A DNA stretch of 7,943 bases from JABFRZ01 sp031413955 (lineage in GTDB: Bacteria > Planctomycetota > UBA1135 > GCA-002686595): assembly GCA_031413955.1 (NCBI GenBank), contig JANOGB010000462.1:1-7943 (forward strand), given 5' to 3'. The translations under genes and the position numbers were made by a program. A model generated the notes under the pieces. That model had not been told where the DNA came from, searched no databases, and saw nothing but the letters and a program-made list of their open reading frames with translations. Each line of letters begins with the position of its first letter. Within the stretch, counting starts at the first letter, position 1. Positions 1-6,333 of this stretch are shown here, one piece after another.

Positions 1-1
1 C

Positions 2-364
2 CGTCGCAGCCTCGACTTCGTGCGTACGGCGATGCGCGGCGTGGCCGAGGAAGCGCATGGCACGGCGCGCGAGGCGCTGAGCCGCGAGAAGCTCGGCTTT
101 TCGGTGGCGGTCAAGACCGGCAGCGCCGACCTGCACGGCACCAAGGACCAGGACGGCCCGAGCCAGGTGCGCAAGCACGCCTGGGTGGCGGGCTGGGCGC
201 CGGCCGAGGACCCGCAGCTCATCTTCGTGGTCTTCGAGCACGACACCACCGCCACCTCGTCGCACGGCGCGGTCTACCTCACGCGCGAGCTCCTGCGGCA
301 GCCCGAGGTGCTCCTGTATCTCGCCGAACGCGGCGTCGACGTCTCGGGGGTGCCGGCGCGATGA
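2..364 (+). CDS. mrdA: Penicillin-binding protein 2-like transpeptidase, C-terminal fragment (5' end outside window)
   Basis: About 120 residues of the C-terminal end of a class B penicillin-binding protein are visible; the reading frame is open to the left edge, so the start lies outside. The third active-site motif of the transpeptidase fold, Lys-Thr-Gly-Ser, is at 113-121 in the context VAVKTGSAD. It is followed by the usual beta-strand with HAWVAGWAP and a hydrophobic LIFVVFEH strand. The SxxK and SxN motifs must be upstream. Enzymes of this family crosslink peptidoglycan stem peptides in the periplasm. The stop overlaps the ATG of a RodA homologue (ATGA at 361-364), the classic PBP2-RodA arrangement. 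This context makes PBP2 (elongation) more likely than FtsI (division). The catalytic motif is directly seen; assignment to PBP2 rests mainly on the partner gene. Confidence 0.85.
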   Translation, partial: RRSLDFVRTAMRGVAEEAHGTAREALSREKLGFSVAVKTGSADLHGTKDQDGPSQVRKHAWVAGWAPAEDPQLIFVVFEHDTTATSSHGAVYLTRELLRQPEVLLYLAERGVDVSGVPAR

Positions 365-1563
365 GCGTGTGGAGCATCAAGGGCCAGCGGCCTCTGCGGG
401 GCTGGCGCTCGGCCGTGAGCCTGCGCATCCCCTGGACGCGGCTCGACTGGCCGATCTTGTTGCTCGGCCTCGGCCTGGTCGCGCTCGGCCTGGTGTTCGT
501 GGAGCACATGGCGCAGGCCGATGAGTTGTTCGGGCACAAGGCCAAGATCTCGTCCGAGAAGCAGCTCACCAAGGCGCTGCTGGCGGTCCCGTTCCTCGTG
601 CTCGGCCTCCTGCTGCGTCCGCGCTGGCTGCGCCGCAATGCCTACCTCCTCTACGGCTGCGCGCTCTTCCTGGTGTGCCTCGTGCCGCTGCTCGGCGAGG
701 AGCGCAACGGCGCCAGGCTGTGGATCCCGCTGCCCTTCGGCCTCGACCTGCAACCCTCCGAGCTGGTCAAGGTCGGCGTGATCCTGGCGCTGGCGCGCGC
801 CCTGTATCGCAACCGCCTGAAGCAGGCGCGAGATTGGCGTTACCCGGGGCTGCTGGTGCTCGTGCCGCTGTTCCTCGTGTTGGTGCAACCCGATCTCGGC
901 ACGGCGATGACGCTCGTGCCGGTCACGCTCGGCCTCTTCTTTCTCGCCGGTGCCAGGCGGCGCGTGCTGGCGGGGCTGGTGCTCGGCGCGGCCCTGGTCG
1001 GATTCGGGGCCTGGCGCTTCGACTGGATCCAGAGCTACCAGAAGAAGCGCATCGACACCTGGGCGAGCTGCATCGACCCCACGACGCTGATCGCGAACCG
1101 GAACGGTGCCGCCTATCACACCTACCAGGCGCGCGTGGCCATCGGCAACGGCGGCGTGACCGGGCGCGGCCTCGGGCGCGGCGTCGCCAACGAGACCGGG
1201 CACCTGCCCGAGCGCGGCAGCGACTCGATCTTCGCCGTCATCGCGGAAGAGGGCGGGTTCCTCGGCAGTAGCGCGCTGGTGCTCGGGTACCTGCTCTTCG
1301 CCGGCCTGTTCCTGGTGGCGGCGGGGCGCACGCGCGAGCGTTTCTCGAGACTGGTGATCGCCGGCACGGGGCTGTACTTCGCGGCGCACTTCGCGATCAA
1401 TGCGGGCGTGAACCTGGGGTTGATTCCGATGACGGGCCTGACGCTGCCGCTGATGTCGACGGGGGGGTCGTCGTTGCTGGTGAGTCTGGCGTTGCTCGGG
1501 CTGGCGCTCGGGTTGTCGGCGCGCGCGGAGGTGTCGTTGGATTCGGATTCGTTCAGCGCGTGA
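361..1563 (+). CDS. rodA: RodA-type SEDS peptidoglycan glycosyltransferase
   Basis: A 400-residue polytopic membrane protein of the SEDS family (RodA/FtsW/SpoVE), of normal length. RodA polymerises lipid II into glycan strands together with a class B PBP. Family motifs visible in order are QPSE (131-134) before a transmembrane helix, VQPDLGTAM (175-183), the extracellular loop LPERxxDxIF (282-291) whose Asp288 matches the conserved catalytic-region Asp, and the C-terminal signature NxGLIPxTGLxLPLxSxGGSSLL (351-373). About ten hydrophobic segments are present, the first near residues 31-48. The ATG overlaps the stop of the upstream PBP2 gene by four bases, so translation is probably coupled; the upstream G-run (346-350) is only a weak ribosome-binding site. 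RodA is preferred over FtsW because of the PBP2 partner, but the motifs alone do not separate them fully. Confidence 0.93.
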   Translation: MSVWSIKGQRPLRGWRSAVSLRIPWTRLDWPILLLGLGLVALGLVFVEHMAQADELFGHKAKISSEKQLTKALLAVPFLVLGLLLRPRWLRRNAYLLYGCALFLVCLVPLLGEERNGARLWIPLPFGLDLQPSELVKVGVILALARALYRNRLKQARDWRYPGLLVLVPLFLVLVQPDLGTAMTLVPVTLGLFFLAGARRRVLAGLVLGAALVGFGAWRFDWIQSYQKKRIDTWASCIDPTTLIANRNGAAYHTYQARVAIGNGGVTGRGLGRGVANETGHLPERGSDSIFAVIAEEGGFLGSSALVLGYLLFAGLFLVAAGRTRERFSRLVIAGTGLYFAAHFAINAGVNLGLIPMTGLTLPLMSTGGSSLLVSLALLGLALGLSARAEVSLDSDSFSA

Positions 1564-1622
1564 AGGGGAGGCCTGCGGAGGGTCCGTCCGCCGAGCTCCT
1601 CCCCAAGCACACCACCCTGCAC

Positions 1623-1628
1623 TACCCT
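1623..1628 (+). promoter_or_regulatory. Possible -10 box just upstream of HMA lipoprotein gene
   Basis: TACCCT fits the TAnnnT core of a sigma-70-type -10 element. Its last base lies seven bases before the GTG at 1635, so initiation would fall on or near the start codon and give a leaderless message. That would agree with the absence of a Shine-Dalgarno. No convincing -35 hexamer is seen, so this is weak. Confidence 0.2.
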
Positions 1629-1634
1629 CGGACC

Positions 1635-2003
1635 GTGCGCTCCCTGCGGAGATCCCTGCTCTTCCTCGCAATCCTGCTCGGCGCATGCGGGCCGCGGCGC
1701 GAAGAGACTCCACCGCCCACACCGCTCGTCGAGCAGATGCCGCCGGTCGATCCAGCGAAGGCCATCGAGGGCACGCTCCTCGTGGCCGGGATGACCTGCT
1801 CGGGTTGCGAGCACAACGTGACCACGGCCCTGAGGCTCGTCCCTGGAGTCCTCGAGGCCGAGGCCGACCACGTCTCGGGGGAGACGTGCGTGCGCTTCGA
1901 CCCAGGCATGACCACGCTCGCGCACCTGGCCGAAGCCGTGCGCACGACGGGCTACGCTGTCTCCCCCACAGAGAACGTCGCTCCTACAGAGACGGGCGAC
2001 TGA
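1635..2003 (+). CDS. Putative lipoprotein with heavy-metal-associated (HMA) domain
   Basis: The chosen GTG start at 1635 gives a 122-residue protein with a typical lipoprotein signal: RSLRR, then a hydrophobic LLFLAILL stretch, then the lipobox LGAC with the acylated Cys at 18. A Pro-rich linker (residues 25-40) leads to one HMA domain (about 46-116) containing the metal-binding GMTCSGC (Cys55, Cys58). HMA domains occur in copper chaperones, P-type ATPases and MerP, where the CxxC pair binds a soft metal ion. Here the domain is predicted to be membrane-tethered on the outside of the cytoplasmic membrane. The frame is also open from a GTG at 1560 overlapping the rodA stop, but that start would put 25 non-signal residues before the signal peptide. 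No good Shine-Dalgarno precedes 1635. The gene converges on the CHRD gene, leaving a 14-base gap. The metal and the partner are unknown. Confidence 0.82.
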   Translation: MRSLRRSLLFLAILLGACGPRREETPPPTPLVEQMPPVDPAKAIEGTLLVAGMTCSGCEHNVTTALRLVPGVLEAEADHVSGETCVRFDPGMTTLAHLAEAVRTTGYAVSPTENVAPTETGD

Positions 2004-2017
2004 ATCCGGCTCCTGGC

Positions 2018-2542
2018 TCAGTCGTCGTCATCGTCATGGTCGTCATGATCGTCGTCGTCGTCGTGTAGCTGCCCGCGCACCACGCCGCTCGGCACTGCGA
2101 CGCTGTGCACGTTGACGTAGATGCGGCCGTCCTCCATGGCCTCGGCGAGCTCGCGCAGGCTCGAGCCACAGGCGGTGTTGACGATGTTCTGGTCGGTGAT
2201 CGTGACGTTGTCGAGCCAGCGGCCGTCGACGTCCCAGCCGTTGGCGTGGAAGCCTGCCAGGAAGATCACCACGGGACCGTTGACGCCTTCCTCGCCGCAG
2301 TGCAAGTGGGCCTGCGTGATGCGCTCGGCGTCGCGCAGGTCGAGGCGGAACGTGGCCGAGCTGAAGTCGTCGGCGAAGCGGATGCGCAGCTTTCCCGACG
2401 TGTCGGTGTCCACGGGCGGGACTTCTTCGTCGCCGCAGAGGTCGGCGCGGAATTCGCGGCCATCGTTGCCCTTGTCGGGTGCGACGGCGAGCAGGGCCAG
2501 GGAGACGAGAACGAGTCCGAAGGGCGCAAGGAGCTTCTTCAT
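2018..2542 (-). CDS. Secreted CHRD-domain protein with C-terminal Asp/His tail
   Basis: A 174-residue protein starting MKKLLAPFG with a Sec-type signal peptide (hydrophobic core about residues 7-20, likely cleavage after LLAVA). The rest is one CHRD domain, recognised by CGDEEVPPV (36-44), AHLHCGEEGVNGPVV (78-92), YVNVHS (142-147) and PSGVVRGQL (151-159). CHRD domains are named after chordin and occur in many secreted bacterial proteins; no enzymatic reaction is established for the bacterial ones. Cys36, Cys82 and Cys125 could allow a disulfide. The protein ends in a 14-residue run of only Asp and His (161-174), encoded by a GAC/GAT/CAT repeat and likely to bind divalent cations. A good ribosome-binding site (GGAAGG, complement of 2548-2553) lies five bases before the ATG. 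It is transcribed divergently from the glycosyltransferase gene and converges on the HMA lipoprotein gene. Confidence 0.9.
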   Translation of the reverse strand: MKKLLAPFGLVLVSLALLAVAPDKGNDGREFRADLCGDEEVPPVDTDTSGKLRIRFADDFSSATFRLDLRDAERITQAHLHCGEEGVNGPVVIFLAGFHANGWDVDGRWLDNVTITDQNIVNTACGSSLRELAEAMEDGRIYVNVHSVAVPSGVVRGQLHDDDDDHDDHDDDDD

Positions 2543-2593
2543 GGTGGCCTTCCGAAGGATGGAGTCAGGGGGCGAAACGCTCGAACTGCCTGG

Positions 2594-2599
2594 ATTCTA
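2594..2599 (-). promoter_or_regulatory. Possible -10 box for CHRD gene
   Basis: On the minus strand this reads TAGAAT, one mismatch from TATAAT. Predicted initiation is near 2587, giving a leader of about 45 bases that contains the GGAAGG ribosome-binding site. No clear -35 hexamer is visible at the usual spacing. Confidence 0.35.
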
Positions 2600-2636
2600 T
2601 GGCAAGTGGCATCTTTCGTGAGGGGTAGCGTCGCGA

Positions 2637-2665
2637 TTGATGGGGGCGGTGGGTGCCGCTACCTT
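2637..2665 (+). promoter_or_regulatory. Sigma-70-like promoter for the glycosyltransferase gene
   Basis: TTGATG (2637-2642) and TACCTT (2660-2665) are separated by 17 bases, the optimal spacing for a housekeeping-sigma promoter. Predicted initiation is near 2672, about 40 bases before the ATG at 2713, with AAGGA at 2695-2699 in the leader. The bases GCCGCTAC around the -10 box recur exactly at the other plus-strand promoter candidate (5937-5964). Confidence 0.45.
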
Positions 2666-2712
2666 CCGTCCCTTGCGTCGGCGTGCTCTGACCCAAGGAA
2701 CACACCGGGAAC

Positions 2713-4323
2713 ATGGTTTCGAGCGCTGTCGACGGGGTCGCGGGGCTGGGCCGCACGCTGCGCACGTGGGCGCCCCGCTGGGTTGTCGTACTCCTCGCCC
2801 TGGCCGCGGCCGCGCTCTTCGTCTGGAACGTGCAGCGCACCTGGTTCCTGGGCGACGACGCGTTCATCAGCTTCCGCTATGCGCGCAACCTGGTCGACGG
2901 GCACGGGCTCGTGTGGAACCCGGGCGAGCGCGTCGAGGGCTACACCAACTTCTCGTGGGTGCTGCTGATGGCGGTGGGGATGAGCCTCGGAGTCGAGCCC
3001 GAGCTCTTCTCGAACGTGCTCGGCGTCGCCTGCGGCGCGCTGGTCCTGGTCGCCGTGTGGCGCTTCGCGGCGCGCGGGCGCGCGCTGGCGTCGCCCTTTC
3101 CGCTGCTCGCGGTGCTGGTGCTCGCGGGCAACCGCAGCTTCGCGGCCTGGTGCACGGGCGGGCTCGAGACGATGCTCTTCGCGTTGCTCGTCTTCCTGGG
3201 CTTCGCGCGCTTGCTCGCCGCGTGGGAGCGGGGCCCGCGCGACGCACTCGTGTGCTCGCTCTGCTTCGCCGGAGCCGCGTTGACTCGACCGGAGGGGCTG
3301 CTCTTCGGGTTCCTGGCCCTCTGCCTCCTGCTCTTCGACCTCGGGCTCGGGCGCCGAACCCGACGCGCGGTCTTCCTGTGGCTCGTTCCGTTCGTCGTGC
3401 TGGTCGGCGCACACTTCGCCTGGCGCCGCGTGTACTACGGCGAGTGGCTGCCCAACACCTTCTACGCCAAGGTCGGCGGGCTGTGGCTCGCGCAGGGCGC
3501 CCGCTACTTCGCCTATTTCCACGGCTGCTACCGTATCGGCTGGTTCCTGCCGCTAGCGTTCTTCGCTCTGCTCGGTCCGAACCGGCGCGCGAGCGCGTCG
3601 GTCGGCCTAGTGCTGGCGGCCTATGGCGTCTACGTGCTCGCCGTCGGCGGCGACCTATTCGAACTGCGCTTCTTCGTGCACGTCTTTCCGCTCCTCTACT
3701 GGCTCCTGATCGAGGGGCTGGCCGTCCTGTGGACGCTGGTCGCAGCGCGTTGGCCCGTCGCTCTTCCCGCCGTGGCGGGTGCCATCCTCGCGCTGCTCGC
3801 GGCGACGCACCTCGGCTTCGAGCGCGTGCCGGGCAACTCGTTCGGGCTGCAGACGATCGAGGGCATCGACCAGTACACGAAGAAGCGCCAGGACGAGGGC
3901 CGCACCATGCGCGATGCGATCGAACGTGGAGCCCTGCCGCGCGACGTGGTGCTGTGCGTGGGCGGGGCGGGCGCCGTGCCCTACTACACGCGCTGGACCA
4001 CGGTCGACCGCCGCGGGCTCAACGACGCCACCATCGCGCGCATGCCGGTGGGCGAGCGCGGGTTCGTCGGCCACGAGCACGACGCGCCCCACGAATACCT
4101 CGTCGCGCGGCGCGTGGCGGTGTTCGACTACTTCAACCAGATGCTGGTCAAGCGTCAGGGGTTGCGCCAGCTCAAGGGGCCCTACGTGCACGATGGGCGC
4201 GCGCTCGCGCTGCGCGCCATCGAGCTCGGCGAGCGCGCGCTCGTGTTCGCGACCTTCGTGGACGACGCCGAGCTCGCGCGCCTGTTCCCAGGGGTCGAGA
4301 TCGTCGCCCTGGGCGGAGGCTGA
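2713..4323 (+). CDS. Polytopic GT-C-type membrane glycosyltransferase (AftB-like family)
   Basis: A 536-residue membrane protein. A first transmembrane helix (about 23-38) is followed by FLGDDAFISFRYARNL, whose Asp48-Asp49 pair sits in the first extracytoplasmic loop, as in GT-C glycosyltransferases that use lipid-phosphate sugar donors. Other recognisable segments are WNPGERVEGYTNF (68-80), GLETMLF (150-156), TRPEGLLF (191-198), YYGEWLPNTFYAK (241-253) and GGDLFELRF (312-320). About ten hydrophobic helices end near residue 365. They are followed by a soluble C-terminal domain (about 370-536) with GGAGAVPYY and GLNDATIARMP, typical of this family. The layout resembles mycobacterial AftB-type arabinosyltransferases, but donor and acceptor cannot be read from sequence. 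It precedes the sulfatase-like gene by about 42 bases, so both may act on the same envelope glycan; that link is inference. Confidence 0.8.
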   Translation: MVSSAVDGVAGLGRTLRTWAPRWVVVLLALAAAALFVWNVQRTWFLGDDAFISFRYARNLVDGHGLVWNPGERVEGYTNFSWVLLMAVGMSLGVEPELFSNVLGVACGALVLVAVWRFAARGRALASPFPLLAVLVLAGNRSFAAWCTGGLETMLFALLVFLGFARLLAAWERGPRDALVCSLCFAGAALTRPEGLLFGFLALCLLLFDLGLGRRTRRAVFLWLVPFVVLVGAHFAWRRVYYGEWLPNTFYAKVGGLWLAQGARYFAYFHGCYRIGWFLPLAFFALLGPNRRASASVGLVLAAYGVYVLAVGGDLFELRFFVHVFPLLYWLLIEGLAVLWTLVAARWPVALPAVAGAILALLAATHLGFERVPGNSFGLQTIEGIDQYTKKRQDEGRTMRDAIERGALPRDVVLCVGGAGAVPYYTRWTTVDRRGLNDATIARMPVGERGFVGHEHDAPHEYLVARRVAVFDYFNQMLVKRQGLRQLKGPYVHDGRALALRAIELGERALVFATFVDDAELARLFPGVEIVALGGG

Positions 4324-4361
4324 CCTTTCCGAGTCAGTCGGTGGCTGCCGACGCTGCCTGA

Positions 4362-4367
4362 TAGCAT
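4362..4367 (+). promoter_or_regulatory. Possible -10 box overlapping the first ATG of the sulfatase-like gene
   Basis: TAGCAT fits TAnnnT and predicts initiation near 4374. That would exclude the ATG at 4366 and leave the in-frame ATG at 4378 on a nearly leaderless message. No good -35 hexamer is seen, and the gene could instead be read through from the glycosyltransferase. Confidence 0.25.
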
Positions 4368-5853
4368 GAGCTCGAACATGGCAGGCGCGCGCGAACTCAC
4401 CACCGCTCTGGTCCTGTTCCTGGCGAGCTCCTGCGCAGACGGTCCTGGCGCCGCGAAGCCCCGCAACGTGGTCCTGATCACGCTGGACACGACGCGCGCC
4501 GACTACCTGTCGTGCTACGACGCGAGCAAGGGCTCGACCCCCAGCCTGGACGCGCTCGCGGCCCAGGGCACGCGCTTCGACCTCGCCATCAGCACGGCCT
4601 CGGTCACGCCCGTCTCGCACGCCTCGATCCTGACCGGGCTCTACAACCACGAGCACGGCCTGCGCGTGCTGTACGCCGAGGGCGGCTATCGGCTGGGCGA
4701 GGAGGTCAGCACCCTGGCGACCGTCCTCGCGGCGCGCGGCTACCACACGCTGGCCGTGCACAGCGCCTTCCCGGTCTCGCGCTTCTTCGGCCTGGAGCGC
4801 GGCTTCGAGGTGTTCGCGGACCTCGAGACCGAGCTCGCCGAACAGGAGGGCAGTTTTCGCTGGGATGTGCTCTCGTTCCAGCGCCGCTCCGACGAGACCA
4901 CCGACCTCGTCGCGCAGCTGGGAGTGAGCGCGCCGTTCTTCCTGTGGGTGCACTACTGGGACCCGCACGACCTGGCCAAGCTCCCGCCCGGCATCCAGCC
5001 GCGCGACGCGCGCAACCAGAACCTCGCGCAGGGTGTGCAGCCCTTCTACGCGCAGGAGGTCACCTACATGGATGCGCAGATCGGGCGGCTGCTCGACACC
5101 CTGCGCGCGCGCGGGCTCTACGACGACACCCTTGTCGTCGTGGTCGCGGACCACGGCCAAGGCCTGATGGACCACGGCTGGCACGCGCACCGCCTCCTGT
5201 ACCAGGAACAGATCCGCGTCCCGCTGCTCGTGCGCGTTCCAGGCGTGCGGCAGGTCCCGGCGGTCTCCGCGCTCGTGCGCACGGTCGACATCTATCCGAC
5301 GGTGCTCGACTACCTCGGGCTCGAGCTCCCGCGGCCTGTCTCGGGTCGCTCGTTGCGGCCGCTGATCGAAGGCGCGACCTTCGAGGGCGAGATCGACGAG
5401 CCGCGCACCGCGCTCGCCGACCAGATCAACGGCTACGACTGGAACGCCGGCGATGTGCGCGCGCGCACGCTGGACGACTTCCTGTACGCGGCGATGGACC
5501 GGGACTGGAAGCTGATCTACCGGCCGCTCGCCTTCGAGCAGAGCGAGCTCTATCACCTCTCCGCGGACCCGCACGAGGAGCACGACCTCTTCGCCGAGCG
5601 TCCTGCAGAAGCAGAGAGGCTGCTCGAGCTCCTGGCCGAGGCGGCGCCCTGGGTGACCGGCACCTTCGCACCGCTCGAGGGCGGACCGAAGGCCGAAGAC
5701 GTCCAGCGGATGCTGAGCGAGCTGGGCTACAGCGGATCCACGCCGCTCGACGCGCAGTGGGCCTGGACCTGCCCGCGGCACATGGAGGAGCGCCGAGAGG
5801 AACGGGTCCCATGTCCGACGTGCAAGGCGCCGCCGCTCTTGATCGGGCGCTGA
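4366..5853 (+). CDS. Sulfatase-like (alkaline phosphatase superfamily) putative lipoprotein with C-terminal CxxH/CxxC motif
   Basis: Up to 495 residues; ATG 4378 (four residues shorter) is an equally good start. An N-terminal hydrophobic stretch ends at Cys23 in LASSC, a suboptimal lipobox, so outer-face lipid anchoring is likely. The sulfatase fold runs from about 33 to 410. It has metal-binding LDTTRAD (40-46) near the N-terminus, TPVSHASILTG (81-91) at the nucleophile site, HYWDPH (196-201), ADHGQGLMDHGWHAH (261-275) and the C-terminal ELYHLSADPHEEHDL (394-408). The formylglycine motif CxPxR is absent: Thr81 occupies the Cys position, as in the large TxPSH subgroup annotated 'sulfatase'. 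Classical formylglycine-dependent sulfatase activity is therefore not expected; a phosphodiesterase or transferase role is possible. The last 27 residues hold Cys469-x2-His472 and Cys483-x2-Cys486, resembling a heavy-metal-binding domain. Substrate unknown. Confidence 0.85.
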   Translation: MSSNMAGARELTTALVLFLASSCADGPGAAKPRNVVLITLDTTRADYLSCYDASKGSTPSLDALAAQGTRFDLAISTASVTPVSHASILTGLYNHEHGLRVLYAEGGYRLGEEVSTLATVLAARGYHTLAVHSAFPVSRFFGLERGFEVFADLETELAEQEGSFRWDVLSFQRRSDETTDLVAQLGVSAPFFLWVHYWDPHDLAKLPPGIQPRDARNQNLAQGVQPFYAQEVTYMDAQIGRLLDTLRARGLYDDTLVVVVADHGQGLMDHGWHAHRLLYQEQIRVPLLVRVPGVRQVPAVSALVRTVDIYPTVLDYLGLELPRPVSGRSLRPLIEGATFEGEIDEPRTALADQINGYDWNAGDVRARTLDDFLYAAMDRDWKLIYRPLAFEQSELYHLSADPHEEHDLFAERPAEAERLLELLAEAAPWVTGTFAPLEGGPKAEDVQRMLSELGYSGSTPLDAQWAWTCPRHMEERREERVPCPTCKAPPLLIGR

Positions 5854-6009
5854 ATCGCGAGGCCGAGGCGGAGTCCCAACTTCTCATGGAAGCGGGCTCA
5901 GGAGCTCCTCAACGTCTCCTCGACGTCGGGACACGGTTGGAAGTGTGGTTGGCGCCGCTACACTGCGCGCCCCTCTCCCCCCTGCACACCCGACCGGAGG
6001 AAGCAAGAA
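5854..6009 (+). other. Intergenic region upstream of the microcompartment genes
   Basis: These 156 bases separate the sulfatase-like gene from the shell-protein gene. They contain a promoter candidate (5937-5964) and the ribosome-binding site GGAGGAA (5996-6002). A ten-base palindrome AGGAGCTCCT lies at 5900-5909. No hairpin followed by a T-run was found, so an intrinsic terminator for the upstream gene is not supported, and no small ORF with coding signs was seen. Confidence 0.6.
5937..5964 (+). promoter_or_regulatory. Sigma-70-like promoter for the microcompartment genes
   Basis: TTGGAA (5937-5942) and TACACT (5959-5964) are separated by 16 bases. Predicted initiation is near 5971, about 39 bases before the shell-protein GTG. 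The flanking GCCGCTAC matches the promoter candidate at 2637-2665. No operator or riboswitch is evident nearby. Confidence 0.45.
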
Positions 6010-6312
<303 letters not shown>

Positions 6313-6322
6313 CCCCCGGGCT

Positions 6323-6330
6323 AGAGAGGA
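6323..6330 (+). promoter_or_regulatory. Ribosome-binding site that bears on the aldehyde dehydrogenase start
   Basis: AGAGAGGA ends three bases before GTG 6334 and six bases before GTG 6337. The six-base spacing is nearer the optimum, which favours the second GTG; the protein differs by one residue only. Confidence 0.5.
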
Positions 6331-6333
6331 TCC

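Noticed and set aside
274..1722. A 482-residue minus-strand ORF opposite rodA
   Set aside because: It is Arg/Gln/Glu/Ala-rich without recognisable motifs and mirrors the high-GC codon bias of rodA, whose motifs are unmistakable.
2004..2062. The GTC/ATC trinucleotide tract as a standalone repeat or CRISPR-like element
   Set aside because: It is explained as the coding sequence of the Asp/His tail on the minus strand; no spaced direct repeats occur anywhere in the window.
3655..5781. A 708-residue minus-strand ORF opposite the glycosyltransferase and sulfatase-like genes
   Set aside because: It spans the ends of two genes with clear family motifs and has low-complexity composition, so it is an antisense shadow.
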